Below are positions 19,010-28,296 of a DNA stretch of 64,000 nucleotides, piece by piece. This stretch comes from Nematocida homosporus. Lineage: Eukaryota > Microsporidia. Every line of letters begins with the position of its first letter. Position 1 is the stretch's first letter. The DNA lies in contig NW_026250678.1 of NCBI RefSeq assembly GCF_024244095.1, forward strand, positions 33,104 to 97,103. The letters run 5' to 3'. Under the pieces are notes generated by a model. That model was given only the letters and a program-made list of their open reading frames with translations. It searched no databases and was not told the DNA's origin. The position numbers and the translations under genes are program-made.

Positions 19010-20950
19010 ATGGAGTTACTTCAAGTCTTATCTGAAGATGAGTTTCCAGTTAAGACCTATTCAATGAGTTTAATCGATGTAGAACTGTTCCTTAAGACTA
19101 GAGGGTCACATATTCATGCTTATCATCCTGAATTAGAGAAGAAGATTCAAGAGATAGGGGGAATAATGCGAGTAGCTGCCACTAAAGGAGCAGTTAGTGT
19201 GGAAAGATTCCTGGATGGACTATTCCAGGAAAAGTTAGTGGCGTATGGTGAGGGACAAGTTAAGGCAGCCGTGGAATTATTTGATCAACAATTACAAGAT
19301 AAGTTCCGGCGGGTTGAGAAACAGATTCTTTCGGCACCTAAACCCAGACAGTTTAAGATAAGGAAGGAAGAGTTTACTGAAATGATTATTGCTGGATGTC
19401 GGGCTGTACGTGGGGGTCGACCGGCTAGTCGAACTATGTTTTCATCCGATATGCTTTATGACGTGTACGTGTACGCTCAGGAGGGTCAAAGTGCTTTGCA
19501 GTTCCTGGAATTACAGCATAGGGATAAAGTCTTAGGAGAAAGGAGTTTAGAGGCAGTTAGTGCCTATGCTAATAGTAGGTATAGTCGGAGTATGTTTAAA
19601 ATTGAGATGTATAACAACCGGGCGATGTTTATTGAACTGTTTCATTGTTTAAGAGCGGGAATGTATGAGGAGGCTGTTCAGTTTGTAGAGAGTCATGAAG
19701 GATTCTTTACTGAGATTCGGCGTAATTTCACTGAGGCCTTACTGCGCTGGATGTACGATATGGGAATGAGTAGTAAACGGGTTGAGAAGACAACGGGCTG
19801 GGAAGAGACACCGACGGAAGAGGACGATCCGTTTAAGTTATGGTTCTTCCAGTTGTTTAGTGGTGATAGTCGGGCACCACGAGCTGTTCTGGCTACTTTA
19901 GAGGACTTCTTATGGAACCAGATTCTAGCTGGTGAGACTCAGAAACGACTGAACGGTCGGTTGGTAGGTAATGAAGTAGAGACTTTCCGAGTACTGTGTG
20001 GGGCTATTTCTTCTTCTAAGTTGTTTGCCGCGGCGATGGTTTTGGGGCAATGGAAAGATGCACTGGAAATCTTGCATGATGAGAGTTTTAAGACGGCGGA
20101 AGTCTTGTTCCTGGCCTTAGCTATTGCCCGACGGATTGCGGTGGCTAAACCGGGGAGTTTACCGGTGAAACGGGGTCGGGTGGAGAAGAATGAGGTCGGA
20201 CAAGCGATTGATTTGTTTGTGAAGATAGTCCAACGCGTATCTTCTTTGTTCTTGAAACCAGAAGAGAAACTAAGTGTAGTACAGTTAGTGGTGCCATTTA
20301 TTGCCGTGGACTGGGTGGAGGACTTAGTGGCGGAAGTATTTATTGCGGCGGAAGAGTTTGGAGTGCTTGGGGGTCTGGATGGACAGGGTAGAAAACATCC
20401 CAGTACCTTACAGGAGTATATTGACATTCCATTGGGAGCGGTAATAGAGAAGATTTCGGTTTACTACATGCATGGCGGTGATTTGCAAAAGGCATTGAAA
20501 GTTTCCTATTTGGGTAATGGTCAGAAAACATTGGAGATTTTGATTAAGATCTTAACTGATAAGATTAAGAAGAAAGCTTTTAGTGAGGATGGATTGCAAT
20601 CTATTGTGGAACACTTTAATAATCGGACGACTAATATTCTGTGGTCTTTAATTGCCGTAGGCCAGGTAGAGAGTAGTGGGGAATTAGCTACGGCGATTCG
20701 TAGTACCGGACTAATTCCAGATACGGAGACGAGTAGTGTATTTAAGAAGGCCCAAAGTATTAATGACATGCCGGCTGAAGTTCAAGCGGCTATTCCATTT
20801 GGGCTGGCAGTTATTGCGCGGAAGATAGCCGAATTCCCTAGTGAGGAGAACCGTAAACTGGGCAAGGCCGTGTTACTACTAGCGGGTATGCTTGAGGTAG
20901 ATACGCAAATAACTCAAGAAATTGTTTCGGCTATCTCAATCATGCTCTAA
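19010..20950 (+). CDS. NIC96: NIC96/NUP93-like nuclear pore scaffold protein
   Basis: From the ATG at 19010 it encodes about 646 residues, entirely helical, with no membrane segment. The order fits the NUP93 family: a short N-terminal helix, then an alpha-solenoid in which the segment ending KVSYLGNGQKTLEILIKIL and the C-terminal helical bundle (a VFKKAQSINDMPAEVQ-like region, then a hydrophobic helix KAVLLLAGMLEV) correspond to the NIC96 end. NIC96/NUP93 anchors the inner ring of the nuclear pore. The length is shorter than yeast (839). Helical solenoids are hard to place by eye, so a different scaffold nucleoporin or vesicle-coat protein remains possible. Confidence 0.55.
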   Translation: MELLQVLSEDEFPVKTYSMSLIDVELFLKTRGSHIHAYHPELEKKIQEIGGIMRVAATKGAVSVERFLDGLFQEKLVAYGEGQVKAAVELFDQQLQDKFRRVEKQILSAPKPRQFKIRKEEFTEMIIAGCRAVRGGRPASRTMFSSDMLYDVYVYAQEGQSALQFLELQHRDKVLGERSLEAVSAYANSRYSRSMFKIEMYNNRAMFIELFHCLRAGMYEEAVQFVESHEGFFTEIRRNFTEALLRWMYDMGMSSKRVEKTTGWEETPTEEDDPFKLWFFQLFSGDSRAPRAVLATLEDFLWNQILAGETQKRLNGRLVGNEVETFRVLCGAISSSKLFAAAMVLGQWKDALEILHDESFKTAEVLFLALAIARRIAVAKPGSLPVKRGRVEKNEVGQAIDLFVKIVQRVSSLFLKPEEKLSVVQLVVPFIAVDWVEDLVAEVFIAAEEFGVLGGLDGQGRKHPSTLQEYIDIPLGAVIEKISVYYMHGGDLQKALKVSYLGNGQKTLEILIKILTDKIKKKAFSEDGLQSIVEHFNNRTTNILWSLIAVGQVESSGELATAIRSTGLIPDTETSSVFKKAQSINDMPAEVQAAIPFGLAVIARKIAEFPSEENRKLGKAVLLLAGMLEVDTQITQEIVSAISIML

Positions 20951-21611
20951 TTATCAACTCAACTTAATCTAATTATCAACTCTACTCAACTCAATCTAAT
21001 TATCAACTCAACTCAACCTAGTTACTATATTCACTTACTATAATATGCTAATTCGAACCTTCTCTACTAATCCCAATACTAACCCAATACTAACCACTAT
21101 TATGCTGGTCATTACTTAACTAAATAAACCGAATTAGCATGTTGTTATTGAATTAGTTGTTGCTTGGTAAGATTAGTCAGAAACTATCGTTATTTATTCA
21201 GAACACTCTCTATTTAAGCTTAAGGAAATGGTTGTTTACGTCTCCTATCTGTAGATATTGGTAAGTAAGCATTTGGCTATGCTACGTAATTTTGATATGC
21301 AAGATAATTTGGTCTGGTGAATCAATAAGTCATTGTAAGAAGGTAGATCTATCGGCTCAGACCTTCATGTGAGACTGTATGGCCTATGGGCATAGAACAG
21401 AATTAATTGATATCTAATGAATTGTTATCTAATTATGTATTAAGAGAAACCAAGTTTATATTGCGGCCAGTTAATTAATGCATTGTTTGGATTGGATTAG
21501 TATTAATTAGCACTATCTGACTAATTCAATACCAACACAATACTAATTCAATCATATCAGATGGGAATGGTTGAAGCAGTGGGTATAAATTAAATTGGAC
21601 CCAATTTCATA
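20951..21611. other. Spacer without supported gene
   Basis: It starts with C/A simple sequence (TCAACTCAACTCAATCTAATTATC). The middle (21120-21480) is non-repetitive A/T-rich DNA of mixed composition with no ORF and no tRNA signature; a non-coding RNA here cannot be excluded. The end has AATACCAACACAATACTAA. Confidence 0.5.
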
Positions 21612-24332
21612 ATGAACTTCTTTAATGTGCAGATAGACCCAGTCTTGGTAAGAATAGTTGAAGGATGGGGGAAAGGCATGTCGGTGTATTGGAGTTTGCT
21701 GCACGATCTTAATTTTGGGTATTTAATCTATCTAAAGGGGGACGAGCCTTGTAGTCACAAGCCTGGCCTGGTGAATGTTCATCCTTCTTCTTGGGCAGTG
21801 CCTATCTGTTTTGGAGGCCCGGCAACTGGACGGTACGTTCCACTTTGGGGTGAGATTGAAGTGAATGAGAAGAGATGGGAAATACGTGTGCTGGATATAA
21901 TTGGACAATTTGCAACCTTATCGGAGTTTTTGGTTTGGCGTGACTTCTTGCTGTGGGGGTCACAAGAAGGGAATTTGCTTAATCTAAGTGTTTCCTTTGT
22001 GGGGGGAGATCCGCTGCATAAATTGTCTATCTATGATGGGTACTTTGATTTTGAAAAGTGGGAGCATGGAGTTGAGCTGAATAATACTGATATGCTAGAG
22101 GCGAATCGGAGCTTAGTAGATCTTGCTTATTTGTCCGACCAATCGGTAAAGAGTATACCTATTCGTGATGCAAGTCACTGTGCAAAAAGGGAGTACTACA
22201 ATCTACAGACGTACTTGAAGAGTATTTGGTGGCATCCAGGTAGAGAGAAGATTACTGCTGAAGCCGGAGATAAGGAAATCTTTCATGTTGTTGTTTTTGA
22301 TAAGTTCTACAAATATACAGGGCGTAAGCTTTCTTCAGCTGGTGAGTGTCGGTCAATGGAAAGTATCGACTGTCTGTGCAAGGCCTTTACTATTGAGGAC
22401 GGATTTGTGGATTATGTCTATGCTAGCCGACCAGAGGATTACTTGAAACAAAGAAGAAAGCTTCTCACTCTACTGACTAAAAACTTCCCTCTACTGGAGA
22501 AGTACTATGAGCTTTATTTAAGGCGATTCCCAAGTTTGGCCGAACGAATAGACAATTTCTATCCCTTCATGACCCGTGATAGACAGCTGCTGGATGAACT
22601 AGGAAAGTTTATGCCGGAAGAGAATAGTATAGCCTTTAAGATGCTAATTATGGCCGTTTCCGAACACCAAATGATTAGATACATTTCTGACCGAGCGGGT
22701 ATTCGCTTCTTTATTCGATCATCTGCACCAAGTAACTGGCATGCCTTAGATAAGCACAACGGACTTTATATCATTCAGCTTGACCAGGCATACACCGTGC
22801 ATTTCCGGCCACAAACAGCCGCCGATCTACCCGCCATTCTCTTTGAGCTACACAAGAACCTACTCCAGCGCAACAATGCCATTAGCACCTGTTTAACCCC
22901 GCCATTCAAGTACATGGTCCAAATGCACATTCTAGCCAAACACATTCTTGTCTTTGACTATAACCAAGAGACAGCTTGTCTTCCTTCTGACTACTCTATT
23001 CCGGCCATGAAAACAACCATCGGCCGGATCTTACAAATTGGCGAGAACCATAATGAAACCGAGTGCAACCCAACCCAAACTTACTTCTCATGTTTTGCCC
23101 TATCTCTCTTCCTTATGTCTTATCTCTCCTACAGCCCGCGCACTCTGCTCTTATTCGCCCAAAAATGGGCTACTTACAACAAAACAGATACTAACGCCCT
23201 ACGCATAGTTCTAACCCACCTAAGAAGACTTGCACCGGCTTGCCAAGACCACTTCCCTGCGCATCAAGTTAACTCCTATGTCAAGCAAGTCTGGGGCAAC
23301 TTACCTCTAACCCAAAAGTTCCCCAACTACTTCAAAGCCAAGCATACTTCACTTGTTGAGAATCTAACTAAGGAAAAGTCCCAATTTCCTAGTGTTCTTA
23401 CTTTCCTGAGTGCTACTCTAGTAATTGCCACCGAGCACTTCTGGCCTCGTGATAAGATCTGGGACCGTGCATTTATGTGCCGTCCTGATATCACCCACAT
23501 TGTGCCCTGGTTCCGCATTGTCATCCGCTTAATTCCTTTTGATGTGATTACTCTCTATGTTCTCAAACTTCATTTATTCACCCGCGATGCCTACTATGCC
23601 GCTACTCAAATACGCCACCCCAAAGTAGACGAATACCGCCAGATTTACAACCAAGCCATCTCTACTATCATTGAGAAGTACGATCCCGAAAACACTCCAG
23701 GCCCAACCGTTGAGAATCCTAATGCCCCGCCTATTACTTTTGATCAGTATAACTCCTTAACCAATAGTCTCAAAGCCGCTTTAGCCCAGCCTCCCATCCG
23801 GGTTAGTATTGGGTTTTTGGCCTTCTCCCTTCTCAATGAGTATCTGCTCTTCTTACTTCTCTACGAGTACCTCAAGAAGGTTTTCGTAGTTGGTAACTCA
23901 GCCCGCGCTCTAAGACCTTGTTTATCCTTCTACGCCAACAATTTCAATGTCTTCCTGCTAACTCTAACGACCGGCCAACACATCTTCTACACAGTCCATC
24001 GCAATGCCATTCTTGACTCTCTCCTACGCCTCAAATCATGCTGTCTCAGTCTCTTCTACTACCATGAAGAATCAAAAGAAACCACCGGAACCAGCATGTT
24101 CTCACCCAAAGACATCGCCATTCTACTTAAAGCTCTACATTTCACCGAGTTAGTTCGGTTTGCCAAAGAAGTCCCAATTCCTCCCTATGCCCAATACCCA
24201 CCCTTTGACCCCTCCCAGCCCATCGACCTAGTCAAACTCGAAAGCGAGCAAAATACCCATGAAGCCACTGTCTTCCTCTTCCGAGTACTAAGATACTATC
24301 ACCCCCACGTCTTCGGCTTCCAAGAGCTCTAA
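21612..24332 (+). CDS. Unknown 906-residue protein
   Basis: A long intact frame from the ATG at 21612. No signal peptide is evident. The product is rich in aromatic residues and Leu, with helical stretches. One hydrophobic segment near residues 735-760 (GFLAFSLLNEYLLFLLLYEYL) could be membrane embedded or a buried helix. There is no catalytic motif I recognise. The coding strand changes character: the first 1.1 kb is G/T-rich while the rest is C-rich with C-ending codons. It sits between NIC96-like and IWS1, both plus strand, with long spacers on each side. It is probably a lineage-specific protein. Confidence 0.7.
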   Translation: MNFFNVQIDPVLVRIVEGWGKGMSVYWSLLHDLNFGYLIYLKGDEPCSHKPGLVNVHPSSWAVPICFGGPATGRYVPLWGEIEVNEKRWEIRVLDIIGQFATLSEFLVWRDFLLWGSQEGNLLNLSVSFVGGDPLHKLSIYDGYFDFEKWEHGVELNNTDMLEANRSLVDLAYLSDQSVKSIPIRDASHCAKREYYNLQTYLKSIWWHPGREKITAEAGDKEIFHVVVFDKFYKYTGRKLSSAGECRSMESIDCLCKAFTIEDGFVDYVYASRPEDYLKQRRKLLTLLTKNFPLLEKYYELYLRRFPSLAERIDNFYPFMTRDRQLLDELGKFMPEENSIAFKMLIMAVSEHQMIRYISDRAGIRFFIRSSAPSNWHALDKHNGLYIIQLDQAYTVHFRPQTAADLPAILFELHKNLLQRNNAISTCLTPPFKYMVQMHILAKHILVFDYNQETACLPSDYSIPAMKTTIGRILQIGENHNETECNPTQTYFSCFALSLFLMSYLSYSPRTLLLFAQKWATYNKTDTNALRIVLTHLRRLAPACQDHFPAHQVNSYVKQVWGNLPLTQKFPNYFKAKHTSLVENLTKEKSQFPSVLTFLSATLVIATEHFWPRDKIWDRAFMCRPDITHIVPWFRIVIRLIPFDVITLYVLKLHLFTRDAYYAATQIRHPKVDEYRQIYNQAISTIIEKYDPENTPGPTVENPNAPPITFDQYNSLTNSLKAALAQPPIRVSIGFLAFSLLNEYLLFLLLYEYLKKVFVVGNSARALRPCLSFYANNFNVFLLTLTTGQHIFYTVHRNAILDSLLRLKSCCLSLFYYHEESKETTGTSMFSPKDIAILLKALHFTELVRFAKEVPIPPYAQYPPFDPSQPIDLVKLESEQNTHEATVFLFRVLRYYHPHVFGFQEL

Positions 24333-24695
24333 CATCTACCATTAAATAATGTCACCCAATTCACCATCTTATTACTATCTTATCTCATAATACTATCTCA
24401 ACAATTTATTACAATCTTATTTCACTATCTTATCCCATAATACTATCTCAACAACTTATTACTATCTTATCTCAACAACCTAACACAATCTTATCTCACT
24501 ATCTTATCTCAACAACTTAACACAATCTTATCTCACTATCTTATCTCAAAAACCTACCCTATCACAACCCAATACAACCAAACCCAATCTTATCTCAACC
24601 CAACCCAATCTTATCTCAACACAACTCAATACAACTCCACTAAACATTAACTCGATTCAATTCATAATCCAATTGTAATTTCGCCAATTTTATTT
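24333..24695. other. Spacer of CTTATCTCAA repeats
   Basis: Tandem-like low complexity on the plus strand, repeating ATCTTATCTCACTATCTTAT and CTCAACAACTTA from 24360 to 24560, then CAACCCAATCTTATC. Similar sequence is found in-frame inside the eIF4G-like gene (antisense view 15060-15130 and 15780-15880). Confidence 0.65.
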
Positions 24696-25148
24696 ATGTC
24701 CTCTACTGATGCTAATCCTCCAATTGTCTACGATAATAAAGAGATAGGCGAAATCCTTGTTGAGTTAGATAAAGCTCAAAAAGAAGATGAACAACTCAAT
24801 CAAGAAGGAAAACCAGCCTTAACAAGACTCTTTTTAATGGATTCTATCTATAACAAGCTACTTAATAAGAAAATCCATGAAGAGTTGTTAGATTCGGGTG
24901 TCTTATCTCTTCTTAAAAAGTGGTTAGAACCCCTGCCAGATAATTCATTACCTCATAATGATGTTAAAAAGGGAGTTTTTGATATCTTACAGCACTTTAC
25001 ACCAGAAAAAGAGCATTTGATAGAGAGTGGGATTGGAAAGATAGTTTTGTTCTACTCTAAGAATCCTTATGAGAAGAAGGAGATCAAAAGAATGGCTAAA
25101 CAGTTGGTGCTTAGATGGATTGAGTTGGCGACTAGTCAGGAAGAGTAG
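24696..25148 (+). CDS. IWS1: Transcription elongation factor IWS1/SPN1 (TFIIS N-terminal-like domain)
   Basis: The 150-residue protein is essentially only the conserved core of IWS1/SPN1: LLDSGVLSLLKKWLEPLPDN, then DVKKGVFDILQHF, then IESGIGKIVLFYSKNPYEKK and a final helix ending RWIELA. This matches the helical TFIIS N-terminal domain that binds SPT6 and the elongating RNA polymerase II. The long disordered N-terminus of other eukaryotes is missing, as expected for a reduced genome. ELF1 at 29471 acts in the same step. Confidence 0.85.
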   Translation: MSSTDANPPIVYDNKEIGEILVELDKAQKEDEQLNQEGKPALTRLFLMDSIYNKLLNKKIHEELLDSGVLSLLKKWLEPLPDNSLPHNDVKKGVFDILQHFTPEKEHLIESGIGKIVLFYSKNPYEKKEIKRMAKQLVLRWIELATSQEE

Positions 25149-25177
25149 GTATACCTCAATGTTTGTAGAAGCGTAAG

Positions 25178-25251
25178 TGCTGTTGGTGTAGTTGGTTATC
25201 ACATTCGCCTAACACGCGAAAGGTGCTCGGTTCGATTCCGGGACAGCACAT
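25178..25251 (+). tRNA. tRNA-Val (anticodon AAC)
   Basis: It folds as a cloverleaf: acceptor GTGCTGT pairs with ACAGCAC; D-arm around TGGTGTAGTTGGTTATCAC; anticodon stem TTCGC/GCGAA with loop CTAACAC (anticodon AAC at 25212-25214); T-arm CTCGG-TTCGATT-CCGGG. The discriminator is A. No intron interrupts it. B-box GGTTCGATTCC is present. A run of five T follows immediately. Confidence 0.95.
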
Positions 25252-25256
25252 TTTTG
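25252..25256 (+). terminator. RNA polymerase III T-tract terminator
   Basis: TTTTT directly after the discriminator base of tRNA-Val. Confidence 0.8.
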
Positions 25257-25417
25257 TTACTTAGGCGGCTGGTCTGGGCTGATGGGTTGTGTTGTGGTGG
25301 TATTTAGATGGGTTAGGGCGGTGTTGAGTTGGGCTTTTGGTAGGTGGTGATAAATAAATGAGATTTGTTGGTTTAGTTTATTACTTTAGTCGTTGGCGTT
25401 TTTTTAGCGTCATACCA

Positions 25418-25433
25418 TTACCATATATGGTAA
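25418..25433. repeat. 16-base perfect palindrome
   Basis: TTACCATATATGGTAA is its own reverse complement. It abuts the ATTTCC-N6-GGAAAT motif and lies 58 bases before the next ATG. Confidence 0.6.
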
Positions 25434-25451
25434 ATTTCCCAATTAGGAAAT
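25434..25451. promoter_or_regulatory. Palindromic upstream motif ATTTCC-N6-GGAAAT (copy 1)
   Basis: ATTTCC-CAATTA-GGAAAT, ending 40 bases before the ATG at 25492. The same geometry is found at 38254 and, with one mismatch, at 35114. Confidence 0.55.
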
Positions 25452-25491
25452 ATTCTAAGTTTTTATAATTAAAAGATGAAGATCAAATTTA

Positions 25492-26241
25492 ATGCGATTT
25501 GTGGAACAAGAAAAACCTACTACTAATCTCCTTTCTTCTGGTGATGATATGAGGAACAATCGGTCGACAACTAGTTACTGGAGTTCACCTTATCCGGGCT
25601 CTGGTAGTATTCCTAAGTTTGTTTCTATCCGAAAAGATGATAAGAGTGCGTCGGCTAGTTCTGAGTTAATCTATAACTCGCCAACCTTTTTAGGAATCTC
25701 TTCTCAGATCTGTCGGATAATTAGTCACGTGGCTCTTCTAAGTAGTGTATCTTTGGCGGCTGTAATTGCCTCTTTGGTGGTAATGACTGGTAAAGAGCTG
25801 AACTGGGGAGCAATTTCTCCTTTTGGCTTTATTCTACTTGGGCTGATCTACTTGCCTATTGTACGACCTTGGGGTGATGCTGATTTCCAAAAAACTCCTA
25901 AGCAAAGATGGTTATCTTATGGTTTGTTGTTACTTTTAGATTTGCTAATTGTCGGATGCGTTGTGGCAGTAATGATTTATATCTTTGAAATTAAGGCTCT
26001 ACGAATTGGAGCACGTAAGAACTATGTGTTTGGTATTATTGTGTCTTTCATTATCGGTATGCTTTTTGCGCTGCCGGGTATGTGCAGCCACAAGAATCCT
26101 AAAGTCAATTCTCGGCGAATGCTTTACACTTTTGTGATCATTGCTGGTATGACTACCCTAGCTATTATGATGGTTCTTTTGGTACGTACCAACTACTTAA
26201 ATGCTCTGATTAAGTCGGGTGCTGGAAAAGGAGGTCAATAA
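25492..26241 (+). CDS. Unknown multi-pass membrane protein
   Basis: 249 residues: a polar, Ser-rich N-terminus of about 70 residues, then about five to six hydrophobic segments (for example VALLSSVSLAAVIASLVVM, WLSYGLLLLLDLLIVGCVVA, YVFGIIVSFIIGMLFALPG and LYTFVIIAGMTTLAIMMVLL). No family motif is recognised. The start is the first ATG after the palindromic upstream block. It is convergent with the CFD1-like gene across 137 bases. Confidence 0.7.
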   Translation: MRFVEQEKPTTNLLSSGDDMRNNRSTTSYWSSPYPGSGSIPKFVSIRKDDKSASASSELIYNSPTFLGISSQICRIISHVALLSSVSLAAVIASLVVMTGKELNWGAISPFGFILLGLIYLPIVRPWGDADFQKTPKQRWLSYGLLLLLDLLIVGCVVAVMIYIFEIKALRIGARKNYVFGIIVSFIIGMLFALPGMCSHKNPKVNSRRMLYTFVIIAGMTTLAIMMVLLVRTNYLNALIKSGAGKGGQ

Positions 26242-26378
26242 GTCCTGGTGAAAGCTTGGAAGTAGTTTGGCCTAGAAGTTACTTGGTGCCTAGTTGAATT
26301 TGGTCATATCAAAACAACAATCAAAACAAAGATAAGATAAGATCATTTATACTTGCAAGCAATAAATAGTGGATTTAA

Positions 26379-27098
26379 TTAAGATATATCTTGGGCTGTG
26401 GTTGGGTTGTGTTCTATTTGGTCGGTTAGTTGAGCAATGACAGTTGGAATAGTTTGTTCTGGATGGGCTGGCAAGAACTCAATATGACCGAGGTAGGGCA
26501 CACCGGCTTCTTCAGCTAAGAGTTGGCCGCCTTCAGTAGAAAAGATCGCATTGCGAGTCCCGCAATTAGTACAGCAGATAGTTCGCATATTTTCAATAAC
26601 TCCTAAGATCGCAATTTGATGGCTTTGAAAAAAGGTGATGGTTGATAAGGCTTCTTCTAGAGCTAGATTTTGCGAAGTCGTTACAATCAGAGCTCGAGCT
26701 GTAGGAAGATTAGTGACTGCAAATAAATGTTCATCTGTAATTCCAGGCGGCATATCTATAACCACATACTGATAAATCTGTGGGTCAATACTAGCTAGGA
26801 ATAGCTTTAATAAGGCTGCTTTTTTCGGCGCACGCCAAATCACGGCGGCCGATTCAGAAATCATTGCTGATATGCTGAGAAAGTGTAGATTGTCACTCTT
26901 ATGCAGGGGAGTCAGTCCTTGCACTCCGGGAAAGACTCTTTCCGTTTGAATACCAGTCAAAACACCAACACTCGGTCCACAAATATCAAAATCTAACAAA
27001 AGAACTTTTTGGTTTCGAGATAGTGATTGGGCAAACATGTAAGCAACCGTAGATTTACCGACTCCACCTTTACCACCCGCAACCAGAACTATCTCCAT
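26379..27098 (-). CDS. CFD1: CFD1/NUBP2-like Fe-S scaffold ATPase
   Basis: The 239-residue MRP/NBP35-family P-loop protein has the deviant Walker A GKGGVGKST at the very N-terminus, a switch region DFDICGPSVG and the family motif VVIDMPPGITDEH. A C-terminal Cys pair (CTNC, in the region equivalent to CPxC) bridges the shared cluster. It lacks the N-terminal four-cysteine extension of NBP35, so CFD1 is the better match. CFD1 with NBP35 assembles cytosolic iron-sulfur clusters, needed for example by the primase subunit at 33771. The ATG is 29 bases downstream of the stop of the preceding minus-strand gene. Confidence 0.8.
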   Translation of the reverse strand: MEIVLVAGGKGGVGKSTVAYMFAQSLSRNQKVLLLDFDICGPSVGVLTGIQTERVFPGVQGLTPLHKSDNLHFLSISAMISESAAVIWRAPKKAALLKLFLASIDPQIYQYVVIDMPPGITDEHLFAVTNLPTARALIVTTSQNLALEEALSTITFFQSHQIAILGVIENMRTICCTNCGTRNAIFSTEGGQLLAEEAGVPYLGHIEFLPAHPEQTIPTVIAQLTDQIEHNPTTAQDIS

Positions 27099-27127
27099 CT
27101 GAAAATATTTATTGGACTAGCTATACG

Positions 27128-28258
27128 CTAATCTGTTGGTCGATCAGAATTCATCTCCCAAATGGCCTGGCAAAGAGATCTAGGGCCGACTGGGGTGCTA
27201 GGTCGTAGATGCATTTGTACAGCTGGTTTTTTAGTCTCAATATTAGGTGAAACTCTTTCTTCTAGATACATCTTTTTGAGTTGTTGGTAGTAGTTGTGTT
27301 TTTTATCGGTATTCGGGATAGTTAGAGTGTTGAGAATTTCCAAAACTGCACTCATGATTTTGTTCTTCTTATCTCCAGTTAATGCTTTGATCTTTTGTAT
27401 CTCATTTTCAAAAACTAAAGGCCGACCTTCTTCTTTGCCGCCAATCAGTCCATCAAGAATGCCTTCAATCTCAGGGCCTACACTACGAACGAGTGAGTTC
27501 TTGAACTTTTCAGCATAGTACTTACTGACCCCTGGAAGTATACCATCTAGAATAGTTAGTTCAGTACTTGGTTTAATAATAGATCCGATTATCTTGTTGT
27601 TATGGGCTTCTAGCTTAAGAAAGATGCCTTGGCCTGTGAAAGCAAGTGTATTACCACTAATCATCTTAATAAAGAGCCGGTTCTCAGTATAAACACTATT
27701 CTTGGAGATAAGAATGCCTTTGGCTTCGTTATGTACTATCTCCATTTGACTGGGAATGGTCATATCTATGCCTTCTAGGTAAATATCAGTCTCAACTGTC
27801 TTCTTTTTCCCTTCTTTGTTCTTGATCCGAATGCCAGTCAGTTGAACCTGGGTGCGATGGAAGTAACTAAGTACACTAGTAACAATACCTTCATAAACAT
27901 CCTTAATTGACCAAGTTCCAATTGTTTGGCCGCCAACCTGAAATTCCAGTTGTTTGCTGGTGGTTGAAATCACAAAATATGGCAAATCTTCAACTGAACC
28001 GGGCATATCAATAAAAATCATACAGGGCCGCTTTCGCATGTTATGAACAAAGGAATGTACATCTTCAGACTTCTCTTCCTTCTCTTGGAATTCACGGGCG
28101 CCTTCAGTTTGAACGGCCACCCAACGACGCATTATTCGACCATCAGCAACAAGTAATGGAAAAACACGCAGTCTATAAAGAGCACCACTGGCTTGGTGCA
28201 ATAGTCCATCTAAAAGGTGAATTACAGATTCACTGAATATGAGCACGACAGACTCCAT
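27128..28258 (-). CDS. Unknown 376-residue protein
   Basis: Soluble-looking, with alternating beta-like segments (LEFQVGGQTIGTWSI, VQLTGIRIKNKEG, NRLFIKMISGNTLAFTG) and a C-terminal helical part. No catalytic motif or membrane segment is evident and I do not recognise the family. It lies head-to-tail within a minus-strand run of four genes: an AATAAA sits in the 29-base gap before CFD1, and the septin stop is 38 bases upstream. AAATTTTT directly precedes its ATG. Confidence 0.65.
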   Translation of the reverse strand: MESVVLIFSESVIHLLDGLLHQASGALYRLRVFPLLVADGRIMRRWVAVQTEGAREFQEKEEKSEDVHSFVHNMRKRPCMIFIDMPGSVEDLPYFVISTTSKQLEFQVGGQTIGTWSIKDVYEGIVTSVLSYFHRTQVQLTGIRIKNKEGKKKTVETDIYLEGIDMTIPSQMEIVHNEAKGILISKNSVYTENRLFIKMISGNTLAFTGQGIFLKLEAHNNKIIGSIIKPSTELTILDGILPGVSKYYAEKFKNSLVRSVGPEIEGILDGLIGGKEEGRPLVFENEIQKIKALTGDKKNKIMSAVLEILNTLTIPNTDKKHNYYQQLKKMYLEERVSPNIETKKPAVQMHLRPSTPVGPRSLCQAIWEMNSDRPTD

Positions 28259-28296
28259 AAAAATTTCGACTCTTTGGCCGCTTCTTTATTGATCTA

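Noticed and set aside
24360..24600. Possible CRISPR-like or satellite array
   Set aside because: The repeated CTTATCTCAA units are degenerate and contiguous without unique spacers; they are low-complexity spacer sequence.
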